A DNA stretch of 64,000 nucleotides from Leptolyngbya sp. O-77 (lineage in GTDB: Bacteria; Cyanobacteriota; Cyanobacteriia; Elainellales; Elainellaceae), in the NCBI RefSeq assembly GCF_001548395.1, contig NZ_AP017367.1, positions 843,001 through 907,000 on the forward strand. The letters are read 5' to 3'. Positions 9,604 to 18,253 of the stretch are shown in pieces; the stretch's first letter is position 1; every line of letters starts with the position of its first letter. The translations under genes were made by a program, and so were the position numbers. The notes under the pieces are model-generated. The model did no database searches and was not told the DNA's origin. It saw nothing but the letters and a program-made list of their open reading frames with translations.

Positions 9604-10286
9604 TGGGCGATCGCCTCTTGCAAAATCTGCTGCACGTCCTGAAACACCTCGTCGGCGCTGCGGTTTGCGTCTACCCGCCGAATTCGCTGGGGGTGCGCCG
9701 CCGCCAGTTCGCAAAATCCCTGCCGCACCCGCTGATGAAATTCCACTTGGTTTTGTTCCATGCGGTCGGCGCTGCCCCGCCGCTGGGCCCGGCCGAGGCC
9801 CGTGGTCACGTCTACATCTAGCCACAGCGTTAGGTCTGGCTCTAGCCCACCTGTCGCAATCTGGTTGAGCTGATGAATCAGCGCCAGATCGAGTCCGCGC
9901 CCATAGCCCTGATAGGCCACGGTGGAATCGGTAAAGCGATCGCATAGCACTAGCGCCCCCTGCTGCAACGCCGGCCGCAAAAAGCCCTCCACATGCTGCG
10001 CCCGATCGGCCGCAAACAGCAGCAATTCTGCCCGATCCTGCGTTGGCTCTGCCAGATCGGGATGCAACAGCAGTTTCCGAATCTGCTGCCCCAGTTCTGT
10101 ACCGCCTGGCTCTCGCGTTTTTACAACCGTAAAGGAACTGCCATCAAACTGGTTCATGAGCCAATCGTGCGATCGCCCCAGTTGCGTCGTTTTGCCGCTG
10201 CCTTCGCCTCCTTCAAATACGATGAGCATCCCTTTGTTAGGCAGAGGAGAGGGCTGTAATTTCAGCAAATCTAGTAAATTTTGCAT
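9588..10286 (-). CDS. tmk: Thymidylate kinase
   Basis: The enzyme phosphorylates dTMP to dTDP for DNA synthesis. The P-loop FEGGEGSGKTTQ, the dTMP-binding KTREPGGTELGQQIR, the DRF(T)DST motif (LVLCDRFTDSTVAYQGYGRG) and the LID-type LDVDVTTGLGRAQRRG are all present. The listed start gives 232 residues; an internal ATG at 10229 (MLIVFEGGEG) gives 213, closer to the usual ~210, and is a good alternative start. It overlaps holB by 16 bases at its 3' end, forming a two-gene nucleotide/replication operon. Confidence 0.93.
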   Translation of the reverse strand: MQNLLDLLKLQPSPLPNKGMLIVFEGGEGSGKTTQLGRSHDWLMNQFDGSSFTVVKTREPGGTELGQQIRKLLLHPDLAEPTQDRAELLLFAADRAQHVEGFLRPALQQGALVLCDRFTDSTVAYQGYGRGLDLALIHQLNQIATGGLEPDLTLWLDVDVTTGLGRAQRRGSADRMEQNQVEFHQRVRQGFCELAAAHPQRIRRVDANRSADEVFQDVQQILQEAIAQWCSP

Positions 10287-10564
10287 TGATCAAGGGATAC
10301 TTTTCAGCCGAAACTGGGCGACGGAGCAACAGCACTCAAATCAGAGACAAAGAATTGCTGAATTCTGTACAGCAGAACCGTTTTTTTCAAAAAAGGGCAT
10401 GGTAGAATGCGCCAATAACTCGCTATGTTAATTTCTTTATCAACAGCCGCCGCACTCGGCACAGTCTGCCGCTCACTGCGTTTCGCTTTAGGGCATTGCG
10501 TTCTGGATTGTCCGGCAAAGTGTAACGCTCTGCAAGCCCGCTAGGCGACTGCCCTCGCTGTCGT

Positions 10565-10595
10565 TTGACAGTTGGCTGAATGGGTTTGCTATCAT
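10565..10595 (+). promoter_or_regulatory. Possible sigma-70-type promoter
   Basis: A consensus -35 hexamer TTGACA (10565-10570) precedes TATCAT (10590-10595) with a 19-bp spacer, slightly longer than ideal, about 33 bp before the ATG at 10628. The rest of the 10287-10627 gap has no supported gene. Confidence 0.35.
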
Positions 10596-10627
10596 TTTTT
10601 AATTGCACTTGCGTGTCCGAGGTTACT

Positions 10628-10981
10628 ATGGCTCGCTATACCCAGTTGTTCACGATTGCAACGCCGCTCGATCGCTTTCGGCATTTGCTAGAGGACGTAC
10701 TCCAATCCTGCAACTGCGCAGTGATCTACGACGGTGAGGACTACATGGTGGCCCGCGAGAAACCCGGTGGCGTTACCTATGCCCAACTCGTCACGGTGGA
10801 AGTGCTGATCGATAAAACGGCGATCGCCTCTCCAGAGGACGAAGTACGCATGAATGTAGTTGTCAAGAATGAAGAACTGCCGCTAAAGAGTGATAATCAC
10901 TGCTGGCGGATGTTTAGCCTGGTAAACCGGGCTGTTGCCGAGAATAATCACTGGAATCTGCTGAGCAGCACGGCGGGGTAA
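10628..10981 (+). CDS. Conserved cyanobacterial protein of unknown function
   Basis: The preferred start is ATG 10628 (MARYTQLFTIATPLDRFRHLLEDVL); an upstream in-frame ATG at 10580 adds residues overlapping the promoter-like elements. The 117-residue product is soluble and mixed alpha/beta, with an N-terminal amphipathic helix and a stretch (CAVIYDGEDYMVAREKPGGVTYAQLVTVEVLID) that looks like a small beta-sheet domain. I do not recognise a named family. The next gene, a methyltransferase, starts 3 bp after its stop, so the two form an operon and may share a pathway. Confidence 0.75.
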   Translation: MARYTQLFTIATPLDRFRHLLEDVLQSCNCAVIYDGEDYMVAREKPGGVTYAQLVTVEVLIDKTAIASPEDEVRMNVVVKNEELPLKSDNHCWRMFSLVNRAVAENNHWNLLSSTAG

Positions 10982-10984
10982 GGT

Positions 10985-11659
10985 TTGGCAACGCTCCTGC
11001 GAGATCTGAGCTATCGTCACCAGTGGCTCTACGACAGCATTTCCCGTCTGGCCACGGTGGCAGTCGGCGGTGAGGGCCGATTTCGGCAGCTTGCGCTGGC
11101 AGGGCTAACGTTTGACAAAAACACCCAGGTTCTTGATCTCTGCTGTGGCAGCGGGCAGACGACTCGATTTCTCGTGGAGCGATTTCCGCAGTCCGCTGAT
11201 GAGCAAGCTCTGCCGGTCACTGGGCTGGATGCGTCTCCGCTGTCCATTCGCCGCGCCCAGCAGAATGTTCCCCAGGCAACCTTTGTAGAGGCCTGGGCAG
11301 AAGACATGCCCTTTCCCGATGCTCAGTTTGACCTCGTTCATACTAGTGCAGCGCTGCACGAGATGCGGCCCAACCAGCTTCGGCAAATTCTCAAAGAATG
11401 CTATCGCGTGCTAAAACCTGGTGGCATTTTTGCTGCGATCGACGTGCATAAACCGATGAATCCGCTGTATATGCCGGGTCTGGCAGTTTTTTTCTGGCTG
11501 TTTGAAACTGAGACTGCCTGGCAGCTAATTCAGACTGACTTGCCTAAGCTGCTCTCGGAGGTGGGCTTTCAGGCTGTGACCCAGACGCTTTATGCAGGGG
11601 GGAGTTTGCAGGTTTTGCGGGGGGGTAAAGCGGGAAAGCGATGCGTCGTAGCGGGATGA
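10985..11659 (+). CDS. Class I SAM-dependent methyltransferase
   Basis: 224 residues beginning at a TTG codon 3 bp after the preceding gene; the downstream methionines would cut into the fold. Motif I is VLDLCCGSGQTTRFL, motif II acidic residue lies in TGLDASPLSIRRAQ, then AWAEDMPFPDAQFDLVHTSAALHEM (motifs III-IV) and LKECYRVLKPGGIFAAIDVHKP (motif V), as in the UbiE/Methyltransf_11 group. The substrate cannot be read from sequence. The C-terminal hydrophobic stretch MPGLAVFFWLFETETAW suggests contact with a membrane or a lipophilic substrate, which fits quinone-type or lipid methylation as an inference. Confidence 0.88.
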   Translation: MATLLRDLSYRHQWLYDSISRLATVAVGGEGRFRQLALAGLTFDKNTQVLDLCCGSGQTTRFLVERFPQSADEQALPVTGLDASPLSIRRAQQNVPQATFVEAWAEDMPFPDAQFDLVHTSAALHEMRPNQLRQILKECYRVLKPGGIFAAIDVHKPMNPLYMPGLAVFFWLFETETAWQLIQTDLPKLLSEVGFQAVTQTLYAGGSLQVLRGGKAGKRCVVAG

Positions 11660-11732
11660 GGGATTGCGGTGCTGAGAGTGCTGACCTTCCATCACACCCT
11701 TGCTCCTAAGTTCCAACTTGTACCCTCGAACC

Positions 11733-12797
11733 ATGCCCTACGACGACCTGTTTCAACAAATTTCGGATCTTGTTATGCGCCATTCGCCAAGTGGAGTGGA
11801 GGGCGAGATAGATGCCTATTTGCTGGAGCGGTTTCGGGCGCTAGGGCTGGAGGCGTGGTTAGATGAAGCAGGCAATGCGATCGCCAAAATTCCAGGACGC
11901 AACTCTGAAAAACGACCGAACGATGCAGCGCGTTCTGGGATTGCGATTACTGGTCACAAGGACGAAATTGGCGGCATCGTGAAATCAATCGGCGAGGCGG
12001 GGCGGGTGCAGGTGCGAAAGCTGGGTGGCGCGTTTCCCTGGGTCTATGGCGAGGGCGTGGTGGACTTGCTGGGCGATCGCACGACGCTGAGCGGTATCCT
12101 CAGCTTTGGGTCGCGCCACGTCTCGCACGAGTCGCCCCAAAAGGCTCAGCAAGAAGATCAGCCTGTGCGCTGGGAAGATGCCTGGATAGAAACCAAATGC
12201 ACAACTGAAGAGTTGGAGGCGGCGGGCGTTCGTCCAGGTACACGCATGGTGGTGGGCAAGCACCGCAAGCGCCCCTTCCGACTGGGCGACTTTATCGCCA
12301 GCTACACACTCGACAACAAAGCCTCGATCGCCATTTTGCTAGAGCTGGCCAGCGTTCTGAAGGAACCTGCGCTGGACACCTATCTCGTCGCTTCTGCCAA
12401 AGAAGAAGTCGGCGCGGTCGGTGCGCTCTACTTCAGCCGCAATCGATCGCTGGCCGCGCTGATCGCCCTGGAGATTTGCCCGCTGTCGTCGGAATATCCG
12501 ATCGTCGATGGCGAAGCACCCGTGCTGCTGTCGCAAGATGGCTACGGACTCTATGACGAAGGGCTAAATCGAGAATTGCGCCAGGCCGCAGAGCAGGCGG
12601 GCATTCCGCTCCAGCTTGCTGCTATCAGCGGCTTTGGCAGCGACGCTTCCATCGCCATGAAGATGGGCCACGCTGCTCGCGCTGCCTGCCTCAGCTTTCC
12701 CACCCAAAATACGCATGGTTACGAGATTGCTCATCTGGGGGCGATCGCCAACTGCGTTCCCGTTTTGAAAGCCTACTGCGAGACAGATTGGCAATGA
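11733..12797 (+). CDS. M42-family metallopeptidase (glutamyl aminopeptidase / endoglucanase-like)
   Basis: The start at 11733 (MPYDDLFQQISDLVMRHSPSG) fits the family N-terminus; an upstream ATG at 11700 is possible. Motifs for a di-zinc M42 aminopeptidase are present: GHKDEIGGIV (metal His and Asp region), DNKASIAILLEL (bridging Asp), AKEEVGAVGA (catalytic Glu pair), ALEICPLS and the final HGYEIAHLGAI metal His. These enzymes form large tetrahedral cytosolic assemblies that trim peptides from the N-terminus. The gene stands alone between the methyltransferase and a repeat-rich gap. Confidence 0.88.
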   Translation: MPYDDLFQQISDLVMRHSPSGVEGEIDAYLLERFRALGLEAWLDEAGNAIAKIPGRNSEKRPNDAARSGIAITGHKDEIGGIVKSIGEAGRVQVRKLGGAFPWVYGEGVVDLLGDRTTLSGILSFGSRHVSHESPQKAQQEDQPVRWEDAWIETKCTTEELEAAGVRPGTRMVVGKHRKRPFRLGDFIASYTLDNKASIAILLELASVLKEPALDTYLVASAKEEVGAVGALYFSRNRSLAALIALEICPLSSEYPIVDGEAPVLLSQDGYGLYDEGLNRELRQAAEQAGIPLQLAAISGFGSDASIAMKMGHAARAACLSFPTQNTHGYEIAHLGAIANCVPVLKAYCETDWQ

Positions 12798-12810
12798 GAA
12801 ACGTAGCAGG

Positions 12811-12840
12811 GGTTGGGGGTTGGGGGTTAGGGGTTAGGGG
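12811..12840. repeat. Heptanucleotide tandem repeat (GGTTGGG/GGTTAGG)
   Basis: Four head-to-tail heptamers, two GGTTGGG and two GGTTAGG, lie just past the M42 peptidase stop. Related heptamers occur upstream of atpG (62466-62500) and inside dnaX (22911-23030). They match the class of short tandemly repeated repetitive (STRR) sequences described in filamentous cyanobacteria. Confidence 0.85.
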
Positions 12841-13074
12841 TGCATTAAAAGTGTCTAGAAGGGTTAAGAGAGATGCCAGATGGTGTCTCTTTTACAGTTT
12901 GAGGTTTCAGACTCAATCTATAATTCCTCGCCTTTGCTATACCCATCGAGAGAGCGAAAGCACCGATCGCATCATCCACTTGCATGAGGGCAGTTTCGCT
13001 GGCCAGTGACATCGTAGAAGTAGGGGTGTATGACTCGACTTTTACGTATTGTCTATTGTCTTGGGAGGTCACTG

Positions 13075-13518
13075 ATGACCCGCAACAAGCGCAATCGATG
13101 GCTGGCGATCGCCCTCTTCTCCACGCCATTCCTCATCACAACCCCTGCACGGGCCGAAAACCCAGATCACGTCTTGCAACTGCTGTCTACCGGAGCTTGT
13201 GCCCGCTGCGACTTGCAAGGAGCCAACTTGCAAGGGGCCCATTTGATTGGGGCTGATCTGCGCGAAGCCAATTTGCAGGGCGCAAACCTGCAAAGCGCCA
13301 ATCTGGAAGGGGCAGACCTGGAAGGCGCAAACCTGACCTCGGCAAACCTGACGGATGCCTATGCCACCAACGCCAGCTTTATCAAGGCTAACCTCACCAA
13401 CGCAAATCTGACCAACGCCACGGTCTTTCATGCACAAACCACTGGCGCAACGCTGCGAGGCATTAACCTGGCGGGTGCGGAAACTGCGGGCAGCAATCTG
13501 AGCGTCGGCGGTGACTAA
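13075..13518 (+). CDS. Secreted pentapeptide-repeat protein
   Basis: With the start at ATG 13075 (MTRNKRNRWLAIALFSTPF...) the protein has a clear signal peptide ending near ARA-EN. After an 18-residue spacer with a CARC pair (LLSTGACARCDL), about 16 consecutive A(D/N)LxX pentapeptides run to the C-terminus (ANLQG, ADLRE, ANLQS, ANLTN and so on), which would fold as a right-handed quadrilateral beta-helix. The predicted location is periplasm or thylakoid lumen, where several cyanobacterial pentapeptide proteins occur. The CxxC next to the signal peptide could be redox-active or bind a metal. Molecular function is unknown. Confidence 0.88.
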   Translation: MTRNKRNRWLAIALFSTPFLITTPARAENPDHVLQLLSTGACARCDLQGANLQGAHLIGADLREANLQGANLQSANLEGADLEGANLTSANLTDAYATNASFIKANLTNANLTNATVFHAQTTGATLRGINLAGAETAGSNLSVGGD

Positions 13519-13596
13519 GCCTCTGGTCTCGCAACAAAGCGCAGCCCAGCACCAAACGCGCTGAATCAAACGCGCTGAATCGTAAATAACCAAACC

Positions 13597-13995
13597 CTAT
13601 CGCCTCAGCACCGACGTGACAATCACCGTCAGCGTTGCTGAGGCGATCAGCGTAAAGGCAAGCTGCACCACCCACTGGGTCGCCCGCTGATAGTCATTAA
13701 AGCGATCGTTAAAGCGCTCTTGCTCGTTTTCCAGTTTTGTAAAGCCTTTAGACAATTGTTCAACATCGGTCGAGAGCGTATCCACCCGCGTCGAGAGCGT
13801 ATCCACCCGCGTCGAGAGCGTATCGACCTGTGTGGACAGCGTATCCATTCGGGTTGAGAGCGTATCCACCCGATTGGTCAATGAGTTGAACTGCGTTGAC
13901 AGCCCTATGACCCCGGTCGAAAGCTGCTCTAGCCGGGTCAAGACCTGCTGCTCAAAACTGCTGCTATTTTCGGATTTGTCTGGATCAGTCGTCAT
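13597..13995 (-). CDS. Heptad-repeat coiled-coil protein with C-terminal membrane anchor
   Basis: 132 residues: a short polar N-terminus, then a long coiled coil in which the heptad DTLSTRV/DTLSTQV is repeated five times almost identically, a charged helical segment, and a single hydrophobic C-terminal helix (WVVQLAFTLIASATLTVIVTSVL) before two arginines. The heptads are encoded by a 21-bp tandem DNA repeat (13769-13879), so the coil can grow or shrink in exact heptad steps. The protein is likely tail-anchored and trimeric or dimeric, like small DUF1640/CCDC90-like proteins, but no function can be assigned. Confidence 0.75.
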   Translation of the reverse strand: MTTDPDKSENSSSFEQQVLTRLEQLSTGVIGLSTQFNSLTNRVDTLSTRMDTLSTQVDTLSTRVDTLSTRVDTLSTDVEQLSKGFTKLENEQERFNDRFNDYQRATQWVVQLAFTLIASATLTVIVTSVLRR

Positions 13996-14054
13996 GCCAC
14001 CATCCTATCAGGTGCGTCTGCCCAGTAAAGGGCGTTCGAGGAGCCTAAAGCTAT

Positions 14055-14172
14055 GGTGTCCAAAATATAGTGTCCAGAATATAGTGCCCAAAATGTAGTG
14101 TCCAGAATATAGTGCCCAGAATATAGTGCCCAAGATGTAGATATAGTGCCCAAAATGTAGTGTCCAAAAACT
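14055..14172. repeat. 14-bp tandem repeat array upstream of dcd
   Basis: Eight copies of AGTGYCCARAATRT run head to tail, with a single 6-bp partial unit (14139-14144) interrupting before the seventh. The array ends 117 bp before the dcd start at 14290. Copies differ at the same few positions (T/C, A/G), which suggests slippage and gene-conversion-like spread, and no frame through it is convincing. Confidence 0.88.
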
Positions 14173-14289
14173 CCCAAAAATATCCTGAAGTAAGGGCGGA
14201 CATGACGCTAGATATGGGATGATCTTGATTTACTTACGCTACGGGCTGTTTTATAAGGAGCTATCCTCCAAAGGACTGGGCAAGTGGCA

Positions 14290-14871
14290 ATGATTAAGAA
14301 CGACACCTGGATCAAAGAACAGGCAGCCGCCGGGATGATTAAACCCTTCGAGCCAAAACTCGTGCGATCGCTCGATGGGTTTCCGGTCATTTCCTACGGC
14401 CTTAGCAGCTTTGGCTACGACGTGCGGCTCTCGCCTGTGGAGTTTCGCATCTTCCGCCATGTGCCAGGAACCGTGGTCGATCCCAAGCATTTCAACCCCG
14501 CCAATCTGGAAAGCACTGAACTGCACGAAGACGAATCGGGCCAATATTTTGTGCTGCCGGCCCACAGCTATGGGCTGGGCGTGGCGCTAGAACGGCTGGA
14601 AGTGCCCGACTACATTACCGTCATCTGCATGGGCAAAAGCACCTATGCCCGCTGCGGCATTATCGCCAACATCACGCCTGCCGAAGCCTCCTGGCGCGGA
14701 CACTTGACGCTTGAATTTTCCAATTCCTCCAGCGCTGACTGCCGCATCTATGCCAATGAAGGCGTGGTGCAGCTTCTCTTTTTGGAAGGGGAACCCTGTG
14801 CTGTGAGTTATGAGACGCGACAAGGGAAATATCAAGATCAGTCTGAGGTGGTAACGCTGGCGCGAGTATAG
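14290..14871 (+). CDS. dcd: dCTP deaminase
   Basis: It deaminates dCTP to dUTP, feeding dTTP synthesis. Family motifs are clear: SSFGYDVRLSPVEFRIF, GKSTYARCGIIANITPAEASWRGHLTLEFSN containing the catalytic Arg/Glu region, and the C-terminal nucleotide lid near YETRQGKYQDQSEV. The ATG at 14290 (MIKNDTWIKEQA) gives the family-typical N-terminus; a GTG two codons upstream at 14284 is the alternative. With tmk it is the second dTTP-pathway gene in the window, though they are not linked. Confidence 0.93.
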   Translation: MIKNDTWIKEQAAAGMIKPFEPKLVRSLDGFPVISYGLSSFGYDVRLSPVEFRIFRHVPGTVVDPKHFNPANLESTELHEDESGQYFVLPAHSYGLGVALERLEVPDYITVICMGKSTYARCGIIANITPAEASWRGHLTLEFSNSSSADCRIYANEGVVQLLFLEGEPCAVSYETRQGKYQDQSEVVTLARV

Positions 14872-15151
14872 GTTCCTGCTCTGCTCGTCCTGCGTGTTGC
14901 TTTTTTAACCCTTTCTGCCAAGATTTGTCAGGAAACTCCACCGCTAGGGCTGAAGTCTATGAGAGTCAACATGCAAAGCCTATTGGCAAATTTGCAAGAT
15001 CATTAACAAGGTCAGTCAAGAGACACGACGTTTCAGGAATCAGGGCCATGCCTTTGCCATCGGTGTCTTGTATGTGTCTTGTATATGCCTTGTACGTGGC
15101 TTGTAGATGATCGAGCAGTCAAGTAACTCAGTCGAGGATATTGTGAGAACC

Positions 15152-15811
15152 ATGCTGAAACGATTTGAAAAGGCGAGTGTGGTATTGGCGACGGTGTTGG
15201 TTTTGGGCGGTGGGTCTTGGGTGGCGACGACTCGCCCGGCCGCTGCACAGGTGCTATTTGAGGAGCGGGGCAGCCTGGCCCCAATGCAGAATGAATACAC
15301 CTTTGCGGGCAAGGCCGGCGACACGGTGACGATCTCTATGACCAGCACCGACTTTGACACGTTTTTGGTGTTGCAGTCGCCCTCAGGGCAAGAAATCGCC
15401 AGCAATGACGACTACGCCCGCAGCCTGAATTCGACCATTGTGATTACGCTGCCTTCTAACGGCACGTACAAGGTGCTGGCTCGCTCCTTTTCGGGGCAGG
15501 GCGGCAACTATCTAGTGACAGTGCGCCCCGCAACGCCATACGACCAGGCGTATTCTCGCGCTACCGAGGTGTATCGGACAGGGGACATGAACGCAGCGCT
15601 GACCGCGTTTAACGAAGCGATTCGTCTGGATTCCAGCCGTCCCGAAGCCTACCTCGATCGCGCTGATGTGCATTATGTCCAGGGCAACCTGAACGGTACG
15701 CGGGCAGACTATCAGCGGGCGATCGCCCTCTACGAGCAGCAGGGCAACAGCGACATGGCTCAGATGCTCCGCGAACAGTTGACCTACCTGGACGAAGTTC
15801 CCCCGCAGTAG
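15152..15811 (+). CDS. Exported PPC-domain protein with TPR repeats
   Basis: Start taken at ATG 15152 (MLKRFEKASVVLATVLV), giving a signal peptide cut near AAA-QV. A bacterial pre-peptidase C-terminal (PPC) beta-sandwich follows: EYTFAGKAGDTVTISMTSTDFDTFLVLQSPSGQ ... NGTYKVLARSF. The last ~70 residues contain two TPR units (YSRATEVYRTGDMNAALTAFNEAIRLD; AYLDRADVHYVQGNLNGTRADYQRAIALY). PPC domains are usually seen on secreted enzymes; here the domain is alone with TPRs, so a periplasmic scaffold or binding role is more likely. Just upstream (15063-15106) is an imperfect CTTGTATRTG repeat. Confidence 0.82.
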   Translation: MLKRFEKASVVLATVLVLGGGSWVATTRPAAAQVLFEERGSLAPMQNEYTFAGKAGDTVTISMTSTDFDTFLVLQSPSGQEIASNDDYARSLNSTIVITLPSNGTYKVLARSFSGQGGNYLVTVRPATPYDQAYSRATEVYRTGDMNAALTAFNEAIRLDSSRPEAYLDRADVHYVQGNLNGTRADYQRAIALYEQQGNSDMAQMLREQLTYLDEVPPQ

Positions 15812-15962
15812 GGACTTGCCCAGTTCGATATGGTTTTCTGAGGTTTGGCGATGGCTTCTCGTGGGCGCAACTCGCGAGAAGTCATTCAACTGCACCAGCC
15901 CCGACCCAATAGTCCTGGCCCAGTAATCCAGATCCAATAATCCAGCTTCAGTAATCCTGACC

Positions 15963-16910
15963 CTAATAAAGCGCCTGAATCCACTCCCACTCCTGCGCCA
16001 GCCCTTCTTTTAGAGAAACCTGGGGGGCGTAGCCAAGGAGTTGTCTCGCCTTAGACACGTCGGCGGCGGTGTGGCGGGCATCTCCGGCGGCGTTGCCAAC
16101 GTGCTTGCGGCGCAGCGGTTTTCCGGTGATTTGCTCGATCGTGTCTAGCACGTCCGTCAGCACAACTCGGCTACCGCCGCCAATGTTAAAGGTTTCGCCG
16201 ATGGCAGCCTCTACGCTGGCAGCAGCGAGATTGGCGGCGATCGCATCGCTGACAAAGGTAAAATCCCGCGTCTGCTGCCCGTCGCCGTAGATTGAAATCT
16301 CGCGGTCTTCCAGCACCGCCTTAAAGAACTTGTGAAACGCCATGTCGCTTCGTTGGCGCGGTCCATAGACCGTGAAATAGCGCAGAATGCTGACGGGCAC
16401 ATTGAAATTTTGGTAATAAAGCTGACACAGATGTTCGCCTGCCAGTTTGGTAATGCCGTAGGGCGAAACAGGCTGTGGACAGAGCGTTTCAGCCGTCGGT
16501 AGGGTTTCTGCATTGCCGTAGATCGAAGACGACGAAGCAAACACCAGCCGCTTTAAACTGGGAGCTTGCTTGGCGGCCTCTAGCAAAATCTGCGTGGCGT
16601 TGACATTGCGCTCGGTATAGAGGCGAAAGCCCTCGCCCCAGCTTGCCCGCACGCCGGCCTGCGCCGCCTGGTGAAACACCACATCCACGCCTTCAAGCAG
16701 CATGGTCCAATTCAGCGTTTGGATGTCGGCTTCGATCAGGTGGAAGTTGGGGTTTTGCTCCGCCGTGGCAATGTTCTTGCGCTTGAGCGCCGGGTCATAG
16801 TAGTCGTTAAACTCGTCAATGCCAATGACGCGATCGCCCCGATTGAGCAGCGCCTCCGTCAAATGTGACCCAATGAATCCCGCTGCCCCCGTCACCACAC
16901 ACGTCGCCAT
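15963..16910 (-). CDS. NAD-dependent sugar-nucleotide epimerase/dehydratase
   Basis: 315 residues of the extended short-chain dehydrogenase family. The NAD-binding TGAAGFIGSHL is at the N-terminus, followed by the IDEFNDYYDPALK segment typical of UDP-glucuronate/UDP-glucose 4-epimerases, the VFHQAAQAGVR motif, catalytic Ser region (FASSSSIYG) and the YxxxK dyad in SPYGITKLAGE. RYFTVYGPRQRSDMAF and the DFTFVSDA motif support a UDP-hexuronate epimerase-like assignment. It would provide an activated sugar for surface polysaccharide; the substrate is inferred, not proven. Confidence 0.9.
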   Translation of the reverse strand: MATCVVTGAAGFIGSHLTEALLNRGDRVIGIDEFNDYYDPALKRKNIATAEQNPNFHLIEADIQTLNWTMLLEGVDVVFHQAAQAGVRASWGEGFRLYTERNVNATQILLEAAKQAPSLKRLVFASSSSIYGNAETLPTAETLCPQPVSPYGITKLAGEHLCQLYYQNFNVPVSILRYFTVYGPRQRSDMAFHKFFKAVLEDREISIYGDGQQTRDFTFVSDAIAANLAAASVEAAIGETFNIGGGSRVVLTDVLDTIEQITGKPLRRKHVGNAAGDARHTAADVSKARQLLGYAPQVSLKEGLAQEWEWIQALY

Positions 16911-17036
16911 ACCTGTTGCCCACTCCTCTGGAACCGCCTGCTGTGCTAACCCTGCGCTGCCGTTTCAAAATGCGATGCGCTTTTCGGCAAATCCAGATTC
17001 TACACCCCAGCCAGAGGTCTGGAAAGGGCACACTGT

Positions 17037-17106
17037 GACGGTTTTCCAGGGACGGTTTTCCAGGGACGGTTTTCCAGGGACGGTTTTCCAGGGACGGTTT
17101 TCCAGA
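17037..17106. repeat. 14-bp tandem repeat, five copies, upstream of the epimerase
   Basis: GACGGTTTTCCAGG is repeated five times without interruption (last copy ends in A), about 127 bp before the epimerase start on the opposite strand. The unit is unrelated in sequence to the 14-bp array upstream of dcd although the period is the same. Confidence 0.9.
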
Positions 17107-17152
17107 GCGATTCTGCCCAACTCGTGATCAGACTTATTTCAGACTTATTGCG

Positions 17153-17497
17153 TTATTGCGGCGGACGGTTTAGCAATGCCTCGAACTCTTGCTGCATCGC
17201 CTGCACATTGGCAACCCTAGCCACCAAGACGTTTTCTCGGCCCGCATCTTCGAGCCGCTGCCGCCAGTGGCGCACCTGTTCGCCATTGTTCAGCCAAAAG
17301 TTCACCACGCTGTCTACCACAGCATCCAGGTTCCAACCCCGCTTTCGGGGCACCGTTTCCACGGATTCCAGAAATGCATCCAGCGTGCAGCGGTAGGCTC
17401 CCAAATACTCTGCGCCTCGGTGGGCGGGGGTGCTGTGCTGGTGGTTAAAAAACGACAGAATGGGCGAAATGCCCACCAGTTCAAATGAGTAGTTCAT
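17153..17497 (-). CDS. Conserved protein of unknown function
   Basis: 114 residues, soluble, mostly helical. Features include an N-terminal hydrophobic segment (MNYSFELVGISPILSFFNHQ), the segment RGAEYLGAYRCTLDAFLESV, and a Trp-containing helix pair (VVNFWLNNGEQVRHWRQRLEDAG). I do not recognise a named family. Codon use matches its neighbours and the frame is clean, so I take it as a real gene. It is followed on the same strand by the tandem repeat and the epimerase. Confidence 0.65.
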   Translation of the reverse strand: MNYSFELVGISPILSFFNHQHSTPAHRGAEYLGAYRCTLDAFLESVETVPRKRGWNLDAVVDSVVNFWLNNGEQVRHWRQRLEDAGRENVLVARVANVQAMQQEFEALLNRPPQ

Positions 17498-18253
17498 AGC
17501 TACATCTCACCGCTTGTGTAATCTCAGTGCTGATCGGTTAGGCGTATTGATGGGCGCGTTTGTCGAAAAAGTGAGTGCAAACCGTAAATCACTAAACGTA
17601 AATCGCTAAAAAAGAAGAAAAAAGTATCAGAGACAACCCCACGAGCGGCTTCAGCAAAAAGCGCGATCGCCCAGTTGGTATGGGATGTAACTGTTTGCCT
17701 CCCCCGTAACAACATCTTAAGCATGGGATTTTAATGGCTCTATCCGAGATTCGGAAGGCCCTGGCTAAGCAAGTTCAAAAAACTTTGAAATCCGGCGCTT
17801 CGACCTGAAATGCCGTTGGGCTGCGGCCTACGAAAAAGGTGAATGTCTGGTGTATTGGGGATATTTTGCGAGTCGCTTTTGAGGACTGGCTGTGCTCTGG
17901 GTGAGATTGGGCAATCTCAGCACAGCGGGGCAAGCAGATTGGGTAACGAATAAGCTAGAATCATTACGGCTTCTTTACATGGAATCTGGCGCTTCGGCAA
18001 GAAAAAATTTCTTAAGAGGTAGGAGCCAAGAGGTTAGAGCTAAGAGGCTAGAGGTTAGAGGCGATCGCCCCTGGCACCGAGTCCAGAGCTTTTCCAGCGG
18101 CGTTCACTCAGCTTTTGTGCCGATAGTTCCCCATATAAAGATTCCTCAATCCCGCCCGCTGCTCTTTGCTAAACCACCCAGAGAGTGCTGGCACTGCCAG
18201 GTTTCAGCCCACCCCATCCACGCATTATTCACTTTCAACCGGGACTTCTCCTT
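17498..18253. other. Gene-poor gap upstream of typA
   Basis: About 750 bp without a supported gene. It contains one GC-rich HIP1 site, short purine-rich direct repeats (GAGGTTAGAG/GAGGCTAGAG, 18019-18061) and a short ATG frame at 17733 that ends after 24 codons. The long + frame covering 17892-18257 has no recognisable domain and runs into the typA start region. Confidence 0.6.

Noticed and set aside
14992..15106. Short imperfect CTTGTAT repeats before the PPC-TPR gene considered as a regulatory array
   Set aside because: Only three or four degenerate units and no known motif.
17733..17870. A possible 49-residue protein starting at ATG 17733 if one A is added to an A6 run, ending EKGECLVYWGYFASRF
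   Set aside because: The repaired frame is short, needs an invented base, and has no recognisable family.
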